From NCBI GenBank assembly GCA_028554795.2, contig JAPYKE020000578.1, positions 124,001-188,000 on the forward strand: a stretch of DNA of 64,000 nucleotides, given 5' to 3'. Shown in pieces: positions 7,910 through 22,530 of the stretch (position 1 is its first letter; the number at the start of each line of letters is the position of its first letter). The stretch comes from Sinohyriopsis cumingii (Eukaryota; Mollusca; Bivalvia; Unionida; Unionidae). Both the position numbers and the translations under genes were made by a program. The notes below the pieces were generated by a model. It saw only the letters and a list, made by a program, of their open reading frames with translations. It was not told the DNA's origin and did not search any database.

Positions 7910-9748
7910 TTACATGTTACATGAGAAGGGTACTTTTTTACACAAAATCTTCACTGCTGAGAAAACTGGCCTTGTAAAGGAGGTTGCTGCTGGTGATGGT
8001 AGGTGGCATATATGTTGACGGACACTGTATTTCTCTTTCATTAATGAGCATAATAATTTGTAAGTCTAGCACAGAATCTAGTGTTAGAAAGGTATTTATT
8101 TAGGACACATTACCTTTAAGCTTTTTAGGTGCTTCAACTTCAATGGGCTTTTAGCAGGCCTCAACAACCTTACTTGGTACCATTTTATCCTTTAAGAACT
8201 GCTTGATGTTAGATGATCCTGAAAATAGTGTATATGTTGATATTTTTAATAAACCAATACCTTCAAACCTGGTGCTAATATAATAAAAAATGAATGCAAT
8301 TTATAGGGTATTTGTTTGATACATATGATGCTATTTTTAGCACATGATATACCTTTGATAACTAAAAAAAATCAGTTTAATATAATTTGTGTTATTTCCA
8401 ACGACATTTCTCCTATGTAAGCAGCAACAATAATTGAATGTATGTTTTCCTCCAACATGTGTAGTTTTTACTATTTTTCATACAATATAATGTTTATATT
8501 GTTTTTGTAGAATGTCTCAACACAAAAATGAATATCATGTACACTTTCTGTGTATTACACTCACTCCATGGATGAATGAATTTTATTGATTGACTTATCC
8601 TCTATGAAAATTAGATGTGATGTGTGATGTGACAGGATTTGGATTTTTAATGTAGTTTTTTAAAAAATTCAGTCATATTGCTACAATGTCTGCAATGTGG
8701 CCGTTTACAGTAATGTCTAGCAATGGGGCATTATACCACAGACATGTGACATGATGTTCCACGCAGTCACATCCTGACACCAGGCCGACCAGTCCTAACA
8801 CTAACCTCCTAATGCTGAGCGCCAAGTGAGGCAGCTGTTAGCACCATTTTTGTAAGTCTTTGGTACGACTTGGCAGGGGATTGAACCCATGACCTCCCGC
8901 ATCCAAGGCAGATGCACTAACCACTAGGCCACTGGTGAAAATTAAAAGTACTATTACTAGTAACATAGTGTACAAAATATGTAAACTGTAAAAACTACAA
9001 TATAAATATTAAAAATTATTATAACTTATTTGTATTTTGACTCTAAAACAGACATTAAGTTTAATACATCCATACTTGTGTGCATGCTTTTTTGTGGGAT
9101 GAAGATACTCAAATTTATTCAAGGCAGTTCATTTAGAAATTTGTATAGCTTTTAGATCTTAAACTTTGTGAACCTTTGATAAGATGCGGGCTCATAATAA
9201 AGGAAAATAAATATGCCAGGTATGACACACTTATAAACTAAACTGTCATGAAATTTGGGTTTTACACACAAATTTTAAAAGATGATGTAACAGACTGACA
9301 TATATTAGACCACTAAATATATGACATTAAATACAATCCTAACATAACCACTTACCCAAATATTTAATCTGTGGTACTGGTCTTGACTTGCTTGGCCTAG
9401 GCAATCATTTTCAATTAAATATAAATTGTTCTTTTGAAATTAACACTACACTACTTTTCTTTTTCAATCCTGATTTTAGAATGATCTGACCCTCTCTATC
9501 ATAATATATAAGAGAGAAGGTACGCCGGAACTTCCAAATACTTCGCTCCACCCATGACCCTCGATTTGCTTCTGTTATTTCCGTCTTTAAAGGCACACGA
9601 CCATACTATATGGCTTGTTTTACTTCTGAGATATTTTTTTATCCACCCAGCCATCATTGACTTTTCTGCGTTGTACTGAACTGAAGTTACGGGCTCCGAA
9701 ACGTGCGATTTTCGCGAAGTTCTTCATTGCAGACACTTCCGGGCTCAT
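7910..9748 (-). pseudogene. Candidate split gene, unit 2 copy
   Basis: All junction signals and the exon 3 TAA are present. Exon 2 encodes the PVPQ form (GTA codon). Confidence 0.42.
8614..8935 (-). mobile_element. SINE, unit 2 copy
   Basis: Tail carries GTGACAGGAT instead of GTGATAGGAT, shared with units 3 and 4. Duplications TGAAAATTA intact. Confidence 0.84.
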
Positions 9749-11345
9749 GTGAAAACCGGTGACAAGAGCGATAGGGACAATGTTTTCAACTCTATGGTGC
9801 ATCATTTCTTGAATTAGAGAACAGCGGTAGATGGAAAAGTAACTTTTTTTACTCACCATTAACTCGGAATCCTGTTGCATGCAAGAATTAGACATCGAAC
9901 ATATATGCCACTCTATTTTGAAAATAGGTAAACTATACAGCACACGCGTGAACGCCGAAATATGGTTGGCTCAAAAACTTGGCGAAAATGTAACGTTTAC
10001 ATGTTTGTGTGTTTTGAGATTTCCTGGTGTACTGCCTGGTTATTAGGCAAAAGTGAGTGATTGACTTAGTTGAGAATTTGAAAGATTGTAAAGGGTGAAG
10101 GAGGTGTGTGAGGGTGAGTGCGAGAGAAAGTTGGGTAGTGGAAACTTAAAGGTAGGAGAAGGAGTGTAAAGAAGAAAGAAAGAAGGGTATTGGGGTATGA
10201 ATTATGTATGTAGTGGTTTAGGCGATAGAGCCCCAGGTACGGTAGGTTAGTCGGTAGAGGACGAGGTACGGTGGGGTGGGAGTGGACGTGAAATGTTGTT
10301 TAGGACGCGACCTTTATGGCGGATTATCGGGGAACTTGATAAAGCTGGGAGTACACGATAAAGCTTGGTAGATAAGAGGAATGAATAAGAGCATAACACA
10401 CTGGATGTAGACTGTAGACGTCGAAGGATGACCTGTATCGCATGGGACATATTCTCGTGAGTTTTTACTGAAATTTTATGTTATATAATCAAAAAGAAAG
10501 AAGGAATAGTCTGTTCCGTTGTAAATCGATGTTTTGGGATAGAATAGGGACAAAGAAGATCTAGTAAAAATGCAATTTCATTTTTCTACGTGTTTCAATT
10601 AAACAATCACACTAAAGCACTAAAAGTCAAAACATTTAAGAAAGATATCATATTCTTACAAATTAGACTGCAGCAGACAGACTACATAACTGAGATCAGA
10701 CATGGATCAGAAATAAATGAAGGTAAAATTTTTGTAAGCTTTAATGCATGTAGCATAACATTTAAGAGGGAATATCATCACTTGGCAAAATGTAAAGGAA
10801 GGATGTACTCGGCAAGAATAGTGTCACAGTTATTTATTATTGGCAATGACGTTGCCCCATCCCCTTTGCCTCTATGTGTGGGCGCCCATGCCCACATATA
10901 TTTTCTTCTTTCTGCACTATTTTTTTTTTCTTCTTCAAATTATAACATTAGAAACTGGTACTAAAACTCCACTTAATTTATTGTTTAAACATGTCACTTT
11001 ACCAATTTAAGGCTGTCAGTGAGATGGTACATCGACCCACAGCTAATATTTTTGCTTCAAAACACTTTCCAGAAAATCCAGGCCCTAGAGTGATCCTGCT
11101 GAGATTGGTGTCGGACTGTAGTGGGGTGGCTTTTGCATGTATTTCTTTGTTTCGCGCATTTGTGTCAAAATTCATAAACTTGCTTCATCTCTAGAAATGA
11201 AAATACTAAATGAAGGGAATAGTATAAGCAACTGTCCCTGAGACAGCTTAGACTTCTGGTTTTATATTCTGAAGGTAATTGTGTCAGCCAACTAACACAC
11301 ATGGCTCACGCGACTTCCATATTCAAAAACAAAACGCAATAACTT

Positions 11346-11596
11346 TAGCAGCAGAGAGGGTGAACAGACCTTTTGCTGAAACGTCATTTATGAAAACTGA
11401 AGCTTTCTAGGAAAACTATAAAAACATAAGGTCACTAACGCCAAAACCAAAACCTCTAACTTTACCGAGAGTTTCTCTAAATGGGTTAGTTTATTTTGTT
11501 ACTTTATTTTTGTCGTTAGTGTTCTTCTAAATTTGTATTTGTGCTTTTTGTTTATCCACCGAACGTTTAATTGAGGTCGCACCCTCTCTGCTGCTA
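11346..11596. mobile_element. Foldback element, unit 3 copy
   Basis: Arms perfect; same internal form as unit 2. Confidence 0.6.
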
Positions 11597-11627
11597 TACT
11601 TAAATCATTATTATATCAATAATTTAA

Positions 11628-12314
11628 TCTTACACTAGTAGATTAGCTAGAGAAAGATTAGAAGCAATTACAAGATAGCGCCATGTTCATCATGCTCTCA
11701 AACAAAAACTACAGGACCGACAAGAAGCACAAGCTGAGTATGCAGCAGGTACAGAAAAAATATATAAACCTGTTACAAAGGTTACTGAAAGAGTTGCAGA
11801 AGCTACTGAAGGTCTTCTTCTAGCGTTAAAACAAACTGCTGAGCAAACTGGAAAGATATCAAGAACCAAACAAACAAAATAGATTTTAAGAGATCTTCCA
11901 GGTGAAATAGCTGCTGCTCAACACCTGATTCTCAGCTTAAAGAAGAACTTGAAGGTGAAGAACTTGAAGGTGCTGTTGTAAACGAACCAGAACCGAAGGG
12001 AGAAAAAAACAACAGGAATCAGAACTAAATCAAACGATAAATTTTCCGAGGTGAATATTTCCTACTTAATAAGTATTGAAGAGGTAAGATTACCTGCACT
12101 TGCCGTGCATAGTTATGATAATAGAAAGGTATTTCTGAAACCTCCATACGCAAATAAATAGGGAAGTAGTGAAACCTGGTACAAGTGGATTTATAAAGTA
12201 TACCATGAAACTGATAATGTCAAAAATGATGATCCAAAATATTTTGAATTTATTGATGGGATAAATAAACATCTTGAAAGCTTACAACGAGTAGATGATA
12301 TGCCTTATTTATAA
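11628..12314 (+). pseudogene. Decayed coding region, unit 3 copy
   Basis: Same stops and the AAAAAATATAT form of units 2-4. Confidence 0.55.
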
Positions 12315-12783
12315 AGGAAGCGACACATGTACTGTACTGTAACATGATATTTTGGTCTCTCATGTACCCTGTTTTGTTCAAGGTTAATTTCTCTTCTTGT
12401 GTTAATCCACAAAACCTACATATAGCCAAAGCTGACCATGTTATGATCTTGACAATTATGTCCAGCTATAATCATCAAAGCGAAAATCTCCATAGCTGTG
12501 CGAAGCCAAATATTTTATCACAACATTGCTGAACCAATTCCTGTAAATATATCTTTTTATACTAGATAATGATATAATTATATAATAATAACCATTACTG
12601 GTACATATTATACTGTAGTTTGGCCAATACTTATTTCATTATTGAGAACCAGAAATTGGGAAATACACATCATTAACTATAATAGGATTACTTACCTTGC
12701 TTAATCAATTAAGTATTGGTTCTAGACACATTGAAATAAAAATTTGGCTGCCAGGGAGGTATAAATTGTGCCTAAAATGATGA

Positions 12784-14622
12784 TTACATGTTACATGAGA
12801 AGGGTACTTTTTTACACAAAATCTTCACTGCTGAGAAAACTGGCCTTGTAAAGGAGGTTGCTGCTGGTGATGGTAGGTGGCATATATGTTGACGGACACT
12901 GTATTTCTCTTTCATTAATGAGCATAATAATTTGTAAGTCTAGCACAGAATCTAGTGTTAGAAAGGTATTTATTTAGGACACATTACCTTTAAGCTTTTT
13001 AGGTGCTTCAACTTCAATGGGCTTTTAGCAGGCCTCAACAACCTTACTTGGTACCATTTTATCCTTTAAGAACTGCTTGATGTTAGATGATCCTGAAAAT
13101 AGTGTATATGTTGATATTTTTAATAAACCAATACCTTCAAACCTGGTGCTAATATAATAAAAAATGAATGCAATTTATAGGGTATTTGTTTGATACATAT
13201 GATGCTATTTTTAGCACATGATATACCTTTGATAACTAAAAAAAATCAGTTTAATATAATTTGTGTTATTTCCAACGACATTTCTCCTATGTAAGCAGCA
13301 ACAATAATTGAATGTATGTTTTCCTCCAACATGTGTAGTTTTTACTATTTTTCATACAATATAATGTTTATATTGTTTTTGTAGAATGTCTCAACACAAA
13401 AATGAATATCATGTACACTTTCTGTGTATTACACTCACTCCATGGATGAATGAATTTTATTGATTGACTTATCCTCTATGAAAATTAGATGTGATGTGTG
13501 ATGTGACAGGATTTGGATTTTTAATGTAGTTTTTTAAAAAATTCAGTCATATTGCTACAATGTCTGCAATGTGGCCGTTTACAGTAATGTCTAGCAATGG
13601 GGCATTATACCACAGACATGTGACATGATGTTCCACGCAGTCACATCCTGACACCAGGCCGACCAGTCCTAACACTAACCTCCTAATGCTGAGCGCCAAG
13701 TGAGGCAGCTGTTAGCACCATTTTTGTAAGTCTTTGGTACGACTTGGCAGGGGATTGAACCCATGACCTCCCGCATCCAAGGCAGATGCACTAACCACTA
13801 GGCCACTGGTGAAAATTAAAAGTACTATTACTAGTAACATAGTGTACAAAATATGTAAACTGTAAAAACTACAATATAAATATTAAAAATTATTATAACT
13901 TATTTGTATTTTGACTCTAAAACAGACATTAAGTTTAATACATCCATACTTGTGTGCATGCTTTTTTGTGGGATGAAGATACTCAAATTTATTCAAGGCA
14001 GTTCATTTAGAAATTTGTATAGCTTTTAGATCTTAAACTTTGTGAACCTTTGATAAGATGCGGGCTCATAATAAAGGAAAATAAATATGCCAGGTATGAC
14101 ACACTTATAAACTAAACTGTCATGAAATTTGGGTTTTACACACAAATTTTAAAAGATGATGTAACAGACTGACATATATTAGACCACTAAATATATGACA
14201 TTAAATACAATCCTAACATAACCACTTACCCAAATATTTAATCTGTGGTACTGGTCTTGACTTGCTTGGCCTAGGCAATCATTTTCAATTAAATATAAAT
14301 TGTTCTTTTGAAATTAACACTACACTACTTTTCTTTTTCAATCCTGATTTTAGAATGATCTGACCCTCTCTATCATAATATATAAGAGAGAAGGTACGCC
14401 GGAACTTCCAAATACTTCGCTCCACCCATGACCCTCGATTTGCTTCTGTTATTTCCGTCTTTAAAGGCACACGACCATACTATATGGCTTGTTTTACTTC
14501 TGAGATATTTTTTTATCCACCCAGCCATCATTGACTTTTCTGCGTTGTACTGAACTGAAGTTACGGGCTCCGAAACGTGCGATTTTCGCGAAGTTCTTCA
14601 TTGCAGACACTTCCGGGCTCAT
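12784..14622 (-). pseudogene. Candidate split gene, unit 3 copy
   Basis: Junctions unchanged; GTA (Val) codon in exon 2; exon 3 TAA present. Confidence 0.42.
13488..13809 (-). mobile_element. SINE, unit 3 copy
   Basis: GTGACAGG tail form; both polymerase III boxes and both duplications intact. Confidence 0.84.
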
Positions 14623-16219
14623 GTGAAAACCGGTGACAAGAGCGATAGGGACAATGTTTTCAACTCTATGGTGCATCATTTCTTGAATTAGAGAACAGCG
14701 GTAGATGGAAAAGTAACTTTTTTTACTCACCATTAACTCGGAATCCTGTTGCATGCAAGAATTAGACATCGAACATATATGCCACTCTATTTTGAAAATA
14801 GGTAAACTATACAGCACACGCGTGAACGCCGAAATATGGTTGGCTCAAAAACTTGGCGAAAATGTAACGTTTACATGTTTGTGTGTTTTGAGATTTCCTG
14901 GTGTACTGCCTGGTTATTAGGCAAAAGTGAGTGATTGACTTAGTTGAGAATTTGAAAGATTGTAAAGGGTGAAGGAGGTGTGTGAGGGTGAGTGCGAGAG
15001 AAAGTTGGGTAGTGGAAACTTAAAGGTAGGAGAAGGAGTGTAAAGAAGAAAGAAAGAAGGGTATTGGGGTATGAATTATGTATGTAGTGGTTTAGGCGAT
15101 AGAGCCCCAGGTACGGTAGGTTAGTCGGTAGAGGACGAGGTACGGTGGGGTGGGAGTGGACGTGAAATGTTGTTTAGGACGCGACCTTTATGGCGGATTA
15201 TCGGGGAACTTGATAAAGCTGGGAGTACACGATAAAGCTTGGTAGATAAGAGGAATGAATAAGAGCATAACACACTGGATGTAGACTGTAGACGTCGAAG
15301 GATGACCTGTATCGCATGGGACATATTCTCGTGAGTTTTTACTGAAATTTTATGTTATATAATCAAAAAGAAAGAAGGAATAGTCTGTTCCGTTGTAAAT
15401 CGATGTTTTGGGATAGAATAGGGACAAAGAAGATCTAGTAAAAATGCAATTTCATTTTTCTACGTGTTTCAATTAAACAATCACACTAAAGCACTAAAAG
15501 TCAAAACATTTAAGAAAGATATCATATTCTTACAAATTAGACTGCAGCAGACAGACTACATAACTGAGATCAGACATGGATCAGAAATAAATGAAGGTAA
15601 AATTTTTGTAAGCTTTAATGCATGTAGCATAACATTTAAGAGGGAATATCATCACTTGGCAAAATGTAAAGGAAGGATGTACTCGGCAAGAATAGTGTCA
15701 CAGTTATTTATTATTGGCAATGACGTTGCCCCATCCCCTTTGCCTCTATGTGTGGGCGCCCATGCCCACATATATTTTCTTCTTTCTGCACTTTTTTTTT
15801 TTTCTTCTTCAAATTATAACATTAGAAACTGGTACTAAAACTCCACTTAATTTATTGTTTAAACATGTCACTTTACCAATTTAAGGCTGTCAGTGAGATG
15901 GTACATCGACCCACAGCTAATATTTTTGCTTCAAAACACTTTCCAGAAAATCCAGGCCCTAGAGTGATCCTGCTGAGATTGGTGTCGGACTGTAGTGGGG
16001 TGGCTTTTGCATGTATTTCTTTGTTTCGCGCATTTGTGTCAAAATTCATAAACTTGCTTCATCTCTAGAAATGAAAATACTAAATGAAGGGAATAGTATA
16101 AGCAACTGTCCCTGAGACAGCTTAGACTTCTGGTTTTATATTCTGAAGGTAATTGTGTCAGCCAACTAACACACATGGCTCACGCGACTTCCATATTCAA
16201 AAACAAAACGCAATAACTT

Positions 16220-16470
16220 TAGCAGCAGAGAGGGTGAACAGACCTTTTGCTGAAACGTCATTTATGAAAACTGAAGCTTTCTAGGAAAACTATAAAAACA
16301 TAAGGTCACTAACGCCAGAACCAAAACCTCTAACTTTACCGAGAGTTTCTCTAAATGGGTTAGTTTATTTTGTTACTTTATTTTTGTCGTTAGTGTTCTT
16401 CTAAATTTGTATTTGTGCTTTTTGTTTATCCACCGAACGTTTAATTGAGGTCGCACCCTCTCTGCTGCTA
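16220..16470. mobile_element. Foldback element, unit 4 copy
   Basis: Arms perfect. A private CGCCAGAACC lies next to the left inner arm, leaving the inner CACTAACG pair intact. Confidence 0.6.
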
Positions 16471-16501
16471 TACTTAAAGCATTATTATATCAATAATTTA
16501 A

Positions 16502-17188
16502 TCTTACACTAGTAGATTAGCTAGAGAAAGATTAGAAGCAATTACAAGATAGCGCCATGTTCATCATGCTCTCAAACAAAAACTACAGGACCGACAAGAA
16601 GCACAAGCTGAGTATGCAGCAGGTACAGAAAAAATATATAAACCTGTTACAAAGGTTACTGAAAGAGTTGCAGAAGCTACTGAAGGTCTTCTTCTAGCGT
16701 TAAAACAAACTGCTGAGCAAACTGGAAAGATATCAAGAACCAAACAAACAAAATAGATTTTAAGAGATCTTCCAGGTGAAATAGCTGCTGCTCAACACCT
16801 GATTCTCAGCTTAAAGAAGAACTTGAAGGTGAAGAACTTGAAGGTGCTGTTGTAAACGAACCAGAACCGAAGGGAGAAAAAAACAACAGGAATCAGAACT
16901 AAATCAAACGATAAATTTTCCGAGGTGAATATTTCCTACTTAATAAGTATTGAAGAGGTAAGATTACCTGCACTTGCCGTGCATAGTTATGATAATAGAA
17001 AGGTATTTCTGAAACCTCCATACGCAAATAAATAGGGAAGTAGTGAAACCTGGTACAAGTGGATTTATAAAGTATACCATGAAACTGATAATGTCAAAAA
17101 TGATGATCCAAAATATTTTGAATTTATTGATGGGATAAATAAACATCTTGAAAGCTTACAACGAGTAGATGATATGCCTTATTTATAA
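16502..17188 (+). pseudogene. Decayed coding region, unit 4 copy
   Basis: Same stops; the AAAAAATATAT form of units 2-4. Confidence 0.55.
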
Positions 17189-17657
17189 AGGAAGCGACAC
17201 ATGTACTGTACTGTAACATGATATTTTGGTCTCTCATGTACCCTGTTTTGTTCAAGGTTAATTTCTCTTCTTGTGTTAATCCACAAAACCTACATATAGC
17301 CAAAGCTGACCATGTTATGATCTTGACAATTATGTCCAGCTATAATCATCAAAGCGAAAATCTCCATAGCTGTGCGAAGCCAAATATTTTATCACAACAT
17401 TGCTGAACCAATTCCTGTAAATATATCTTTTTATACTAGATAATGATATAATTATATAATAATAACCATTACTGGTACATATTATACTGTAGTTTGGCCA
17501 ATACTTATTTCATTATTGAGAACCAGAAATTGGGAAATACACATCATTAACTATAATAGGATTACTTACCTTGCTTAATCAATTAAGTATTGGTTCTAGA
17601 CACATTGAAATAAAAATTTGGCTGCCAGGGAGGTATAAATTGTGCCTAAAATGATGA

Positions 17658-19496
17658 TTACATGTTACATGAGAAGGGTACTTTTTTACACAAAATCTTC
17701 ACTGCTGAGAAAACTGGCCTTGTAAAGGAGGTTGCTGCTGGTGATGGTAGGTGGCATATATGTTGACGGACACTGTATTTCTCTTTCATTAATGAGCATA
17801 ATAATTTGTAAGTCTAGCACAGAATCTAGTGTTAGAAAGGTATTTATTTAGGACACATTACCTTTAAGCTTTTTAGGTGCTTCAACTTCAATGGGCTTTT
17901 AGCAGGCCTCAACAACCTTACTTGGTACCATTTTATCCTTTAAGAACTGCTTGATGTTAGATGATCCTGAAAATAGTGTATATGTTGATATTTTTAATAA
18001 ACCAATACCTTCAAACCTGGTGCTAATATAATAAAAAATGAATGCAATTTATAGGGTATTTGTTTGATACATATGATGCTATTTTTAGCACATGATATAC
18101 CTTTGATAACTAAAAAAAATCAGTTTAATATAATTTGTGTTATTTCCAACGACATTTCTCCTATGTAAGCAGCAACAATAATTGAATGTATGTTTTCCTC
18201 CAACATGTGTAGTTTTTACTATTTTTCATACAATATAATGTTTATATTGTTTTTGTAGAATGTCTCAACACAAAAATGAATATCATGTACACTTTCTGTG
18301 TATTACACTCACTCCATGGATGAATGAATTTTATTGATTGACTTATCCTCTATGAAAATTAGATGTGATGTGTGATGTGACAGGATTTGGATTTTTAATG
18401 TAGTTTTTTAAAAAATTCAGTCATATTGCTACAATGTCTGCAATGTGGCCGTTTACAGTAATGTCTAGCAATGGGGCATTATACCACAGACATGTGACAT
18501 GATGTTCCACGCAGTCACATCCTGACACCAGGCCGACCAGTCCTAACACTAACCTCCTAATGCTGAGCGCCAAGTGAGGCAGCTGTTAGCACCATTTTTG
18601 TAAGTCTTTGGTACGACTTGGCAGGGGATTGAACCCATGACCTCCCGCATCCAAGGCAGATGCACTAACCACTAGGCCACTGGTGAAAATTAAAAGTACT
18701 ATTACTAGTAACATAGTGTACAAAATATGTAAACTGTAAAAACTACAATATAAATATTAAAAATTATTATAACTTATTTGTATTTTGACTCTAAAACAGA
18801 CATTAAGTTTAATACATCCATACTTGTGTGCATGCTTTTTTGTGGGATGAAGATACTCAAATTTATTCAAGGCAGTTCATTTAGAAATTTGTATAGCTTT
18901 TAGATCTTAAACTTTGTGAACCTTTGATAAGATGCGGGCTCATAATAAAGGAAAATAAATATGCCAGGTATGACACACTTATAAACTAAACTGTCATGAA
19001 ATTTGGGTTTTACACACAAATTTTAAAAGATGATGTAACAGACTGACATATATTAGACCACTAAATATATGACATTAAATACAATCCTAACATAACCACT
19101 TACCCAAATATTTAATCTGTGGTACTGGTCTTGACTTGCTTGGCCTAGGCAATCATTTTCAATTAAATATAAATTGTTCTTTTGAAATTAACACTACACT
19201 ACTTTTCTTTTTCAATCCTGATTTTAGAATGATCTGACCCTCTCTATCATAATATATAAGAGAGAAGGTACGCCGGAACTTCCAAATACTTCGCTCCACC
19301 CATGACCCTCGATTTGCTTCTGTTATTTCCGTCTTTAAAGGCACACGACCATACTATATGGCTTGTTTTACTTCTGAGATATTTTTTTATCCACCCAGCC
19401 ATCATTGACTTTTCTGCGTTGTACTGAACTGAAGTTACGGGCTCCGAAACGTGCGATTTTCGCGAAGTTCTTCATTGCAGACACTTCCGGGCTCAT
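17658..19496 (-). pseudogene. Candidate split gene, unit 4 copy
   Basis: The last copy with the GTA (Val) codon in exon 2. Junctions and exon 3 TAA unchanged. Confidence 0.42.
18362..18683 (-). mobile_element. SINE, unit 4 copy
   Basis: The last copy with the GTGACAGG tail form. Confidence 0.84.
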
Positions 19497-21092
19497 GTGA
19501 AAACCGGTGACAAGAGCGATAGGGACAATGTTTTCAACTCTATGGTGCATCATTTCTTGAATTAGAGAACAGCGGTAGATGGAAAAGTAACTTTTTTTAC
19601 TCACCATTAACTCGGAATCCTGTTGCATGCAAGAATTAGACATCGAACATATATGCCACTCTATTTTGAAAATAGGTAAACTATACAGCACACGCGTGAA
19701 CGCCGAAATATGGTTGGCTCAAAAACTTGGCGAAAATGTAACGTTTACATGTTTGTGTGTTTTGAGATTTCCTGGTGTACTGCCTGGTTATTAGGCAAAA
19801 GTGAGTGATTGACTTAGTTGAGAATTTGAAAGATTGTAAAGGGTGAAGGAGGTGTGTGAGGGTGAGTGCGAGAGAAAGTTGGGTAGTGGAAACTTAAAGG
19901 TAGGAGAAGGAGTGTAAAGAAGAAAGAAAGAAGGGTATTGGGGTATGAATTATGTATGTAGTGGTTTAGGCGATAGAGCCCCAGGTACGGTAGGTTAGTC
20001 GGTAGAGGACGAGGTACGGTGGGGTGGGAGTGGACGTGAAATGTTGTTTAGGACGCGACCTTTATGGCGGATTATCGGGGAACTTGATAAAGCTGGGAGT
20101 ACACGATAAAGCTTGGTAGATAAGAGGAATGAATAAGAGCATAACACACTGGATGTAGACTGTAGACGTCGAAGGATGACCTGTATCGCATGGGACATAT
20201 TCTCGTGAGTTTTTACTGAAATTTTATGTTATATAATCAAAAAGAAAGAAGGAATAGTCTGTTCCGTTGTAAATCGATGTTTTGGGATAGAATAGGGACA
20301 AAGAAGATCTAGTAAAAATGCAATTTCATTTTTCTACGTGTTTCAATTAAACAATCACACTAAAGCACTAAAAGTCAAAACATTTAAGAAAGATATCATA
20401 TTCTTACAAATTAGACTGCAGCAGACAGACTACATAACTGAGATCAGACATGGATCAGAAATAAATGAAGGTAAAATTTTTGTAAGCTTTAATGCATGTA
20501 GCATAACATTTAAGAGGGAATATCATCACTTGGCAAAATGTAAAGGAAGGATGTACTCGGCAAGAATAGTGTCACAGTTATTTATTATTGGCAATGACGT
20601 TGCCCCATCCCCTTTGCCTCTATGTGTGGGCGCCCATGCCCACATAGATTTTCTTCTTTCTGCACTATTTTTTTTTCTTCTTCAAATTATAACATTAGAA
20701 ACTGGTACTAAAACTCCACTTAATTTATTGTTTAAACATGTCACTTTACCAATTTAAGGCTGTCAGTGAGATGGTACATCGACCCACAGCTAATATTTTT
20801 GCTTCAAAACACTTTCCAGAAAATCCAGGCCCTAGAGTGATCCTGCTGAGATTGGTGTCGGACTGTAGTGGGGTGGCTTTTGCATGTATTTCTTTGTTTC
20901 GCGCATTTGTGTCAAAATTCATAAACTTGCTTCATCTCTAGAAATGAAAATACTAAATGAAGGGAATAGTATAAGCAACTGTCCCTGAGACAGCTTAGAC
21001 TTCTGGTTTTATATTCTGAAGGTAATTGTGTCAGCCAACTAACACACATGGCTCACGCGACTTCCATATTCAAAAACAAAACGCAATAACTT

Positions 21093-21343
21093 TAGCAGCA
21101 GAGAGGGTGAACAGACCTTTTGCTGAAACGTCATTTATGAAAACTGAAGCTTTCTAGGAAAACTATAAAAACATAAGGTCACTAACGCCAAAACCAAAAC
21201 CTCTAACTTTACCGAGAGTTTCTCTAAATGGGTTAGTTTATTTTGTTACTTTATTTTTGTCGTTAGTGTTCTTCTAAATTTGTATTTGTGCTTTTTGTTT
21301 ATCCACCGAACGTTTAATTGAGGTCGCACCCTCTCTGCTGCTA
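21093..21343. mobile_element. Foldback element, unit 5 copy
   Basis: Arms perfect. It lies inside the interval where unit 5 switches lineage (about 19690-21505). Confidence 0.6.
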
Positions 21344-21374
21344 TACTTAAATCATTATTATATCAATAATTTAA

Positions 21375-22061
21375 TCTTACACTAGTAGATTAGCTAGAGA
21401 AAGATTAGAAGCAATTACAAGATAGCGCCATGTTCATCATGCTCTCAAACAAAAACTACAGGACCGACAAGAAGCACAAGCTGAGTATGCAGCAGGTACA
21501 GAAAAATTATATAAACCTGTTACAAAGGTTACTGAAAGAGTTGCAGAAGCTACTGAAGGTCTTCTTCTAGCGTTAAAACAAACTGCTGAGCAAACTGGAA
21601 AGATATCAAGAACCAAACAAACAAAATAGATTTTAAGAGATCTTCCAGGTGAAATAGCTGCTGCTCAACACCTGATTCTCAGCTTAAAGAAGAACTTGAA
21701 GGTGAAGAACTTGAAGGTGCTGTTGTAAACGAACCAGAACCGAAGGGAGAAAAAAACAACAGGAATCAGAACTAAATCAAACGATAAATTTTCCGAGGTG
21801 AATATTTCCTACTTAATAAGTATTGAAGAGGTAAGATTACCTGCACTTGCCGTGCATAGTTATGATAATAGAAAGGTATTTCTGAAACCTCCATACGCAA
21901 ATAAATAGGGAAGTAGTGAAACCTGGTACAAGTGGATTTATAAAGTATACCATGAAACTGATAATGTCAAAAATGATGATCCAAAATATTTTGAATTTAT
22001 TGATGGGATAAATAAACATCTTGAAAGCTTACAACGAGTAGATGATATGCCTTATTTATAA
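21375..22061 (+). pseudogene. Decayed coding region, unit 5 copy
   Basis: Returns to AAAAATTATAT near 21505, the first marker after the unit 5 lineage switch; keeps GCGCC at its start. Confidence 0.55.
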
Positions 22062-22530
22062 AGGAAGCGACACATGTACTGTACTGTAACATGATATTTT
22101 GGTCTCTCATGTACCCTGTTTTGTTCAAGGTTAATTTCTCTTCTTGTGTTAATCCACAAAACCTACATATAGCCAAAGCTGACCATGTTATGATCTTGAC
22201 AATTATGTCCAGCTATAATCATCAAAGCGAAAATCTCCATAGCTGTGCGAAGCCAAATATTTTATCACAACATTGCTGAACCAATTCCTGTAAATATATC
22301 TTTTTATACTAGATAATGATATAATTATATAATAATAACCATTACTGGTACATATTATACTGTAGTTTGGCCAATACTTATTTCATTATTGAGAACCAGA
22401 AATTGGGAAATACACATCATTAACTATAATAGGATTACTTACCTTGCTTAATCAATTAAGTATTGGTTCTAGACACATTGAAATAAAAATTTGGCTGCCA
22501 GGGAGGTATAAATTGTGCCTAAAATGATGA

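Larger units (their letters stand above)
4876..9753. repeat. Array unit 2
   Basis: The longest copy (4,878 bp), because four extra T bases near 6121 turn CACTTTACC into CACTTTTTTTACC. Lineage markers shared with units 3 and 4 are a 7-T run with ACTCACC, TATACAGCAC, AAAAAATATATAAAC and GTGACAGGAT. Confidence 0.97.
9754..14627. repeat. Array unit 3
   Basis: A typical member of the units 2-4 lineage (ACTCACC, TATACAGCAC, AAAAAATATATAAAC, GTGACAGGAT, GTGGTACTGG). It lacks the four-T insertion of unit 2. I noticed no private change. Confidence 0.97.
14628..19501. repeat. Array unit 4
   Basis: Belongs to the units 2-4 lineage. Private changes are an A-to-T that lengthens the poly-T tract near 15791 to 12, CGCCAGAACC near 16314 instead of CGCCAAAACC, and TTAAAGCATT near 16475 instead of TTAAATCATT. 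Confidence 0.97.
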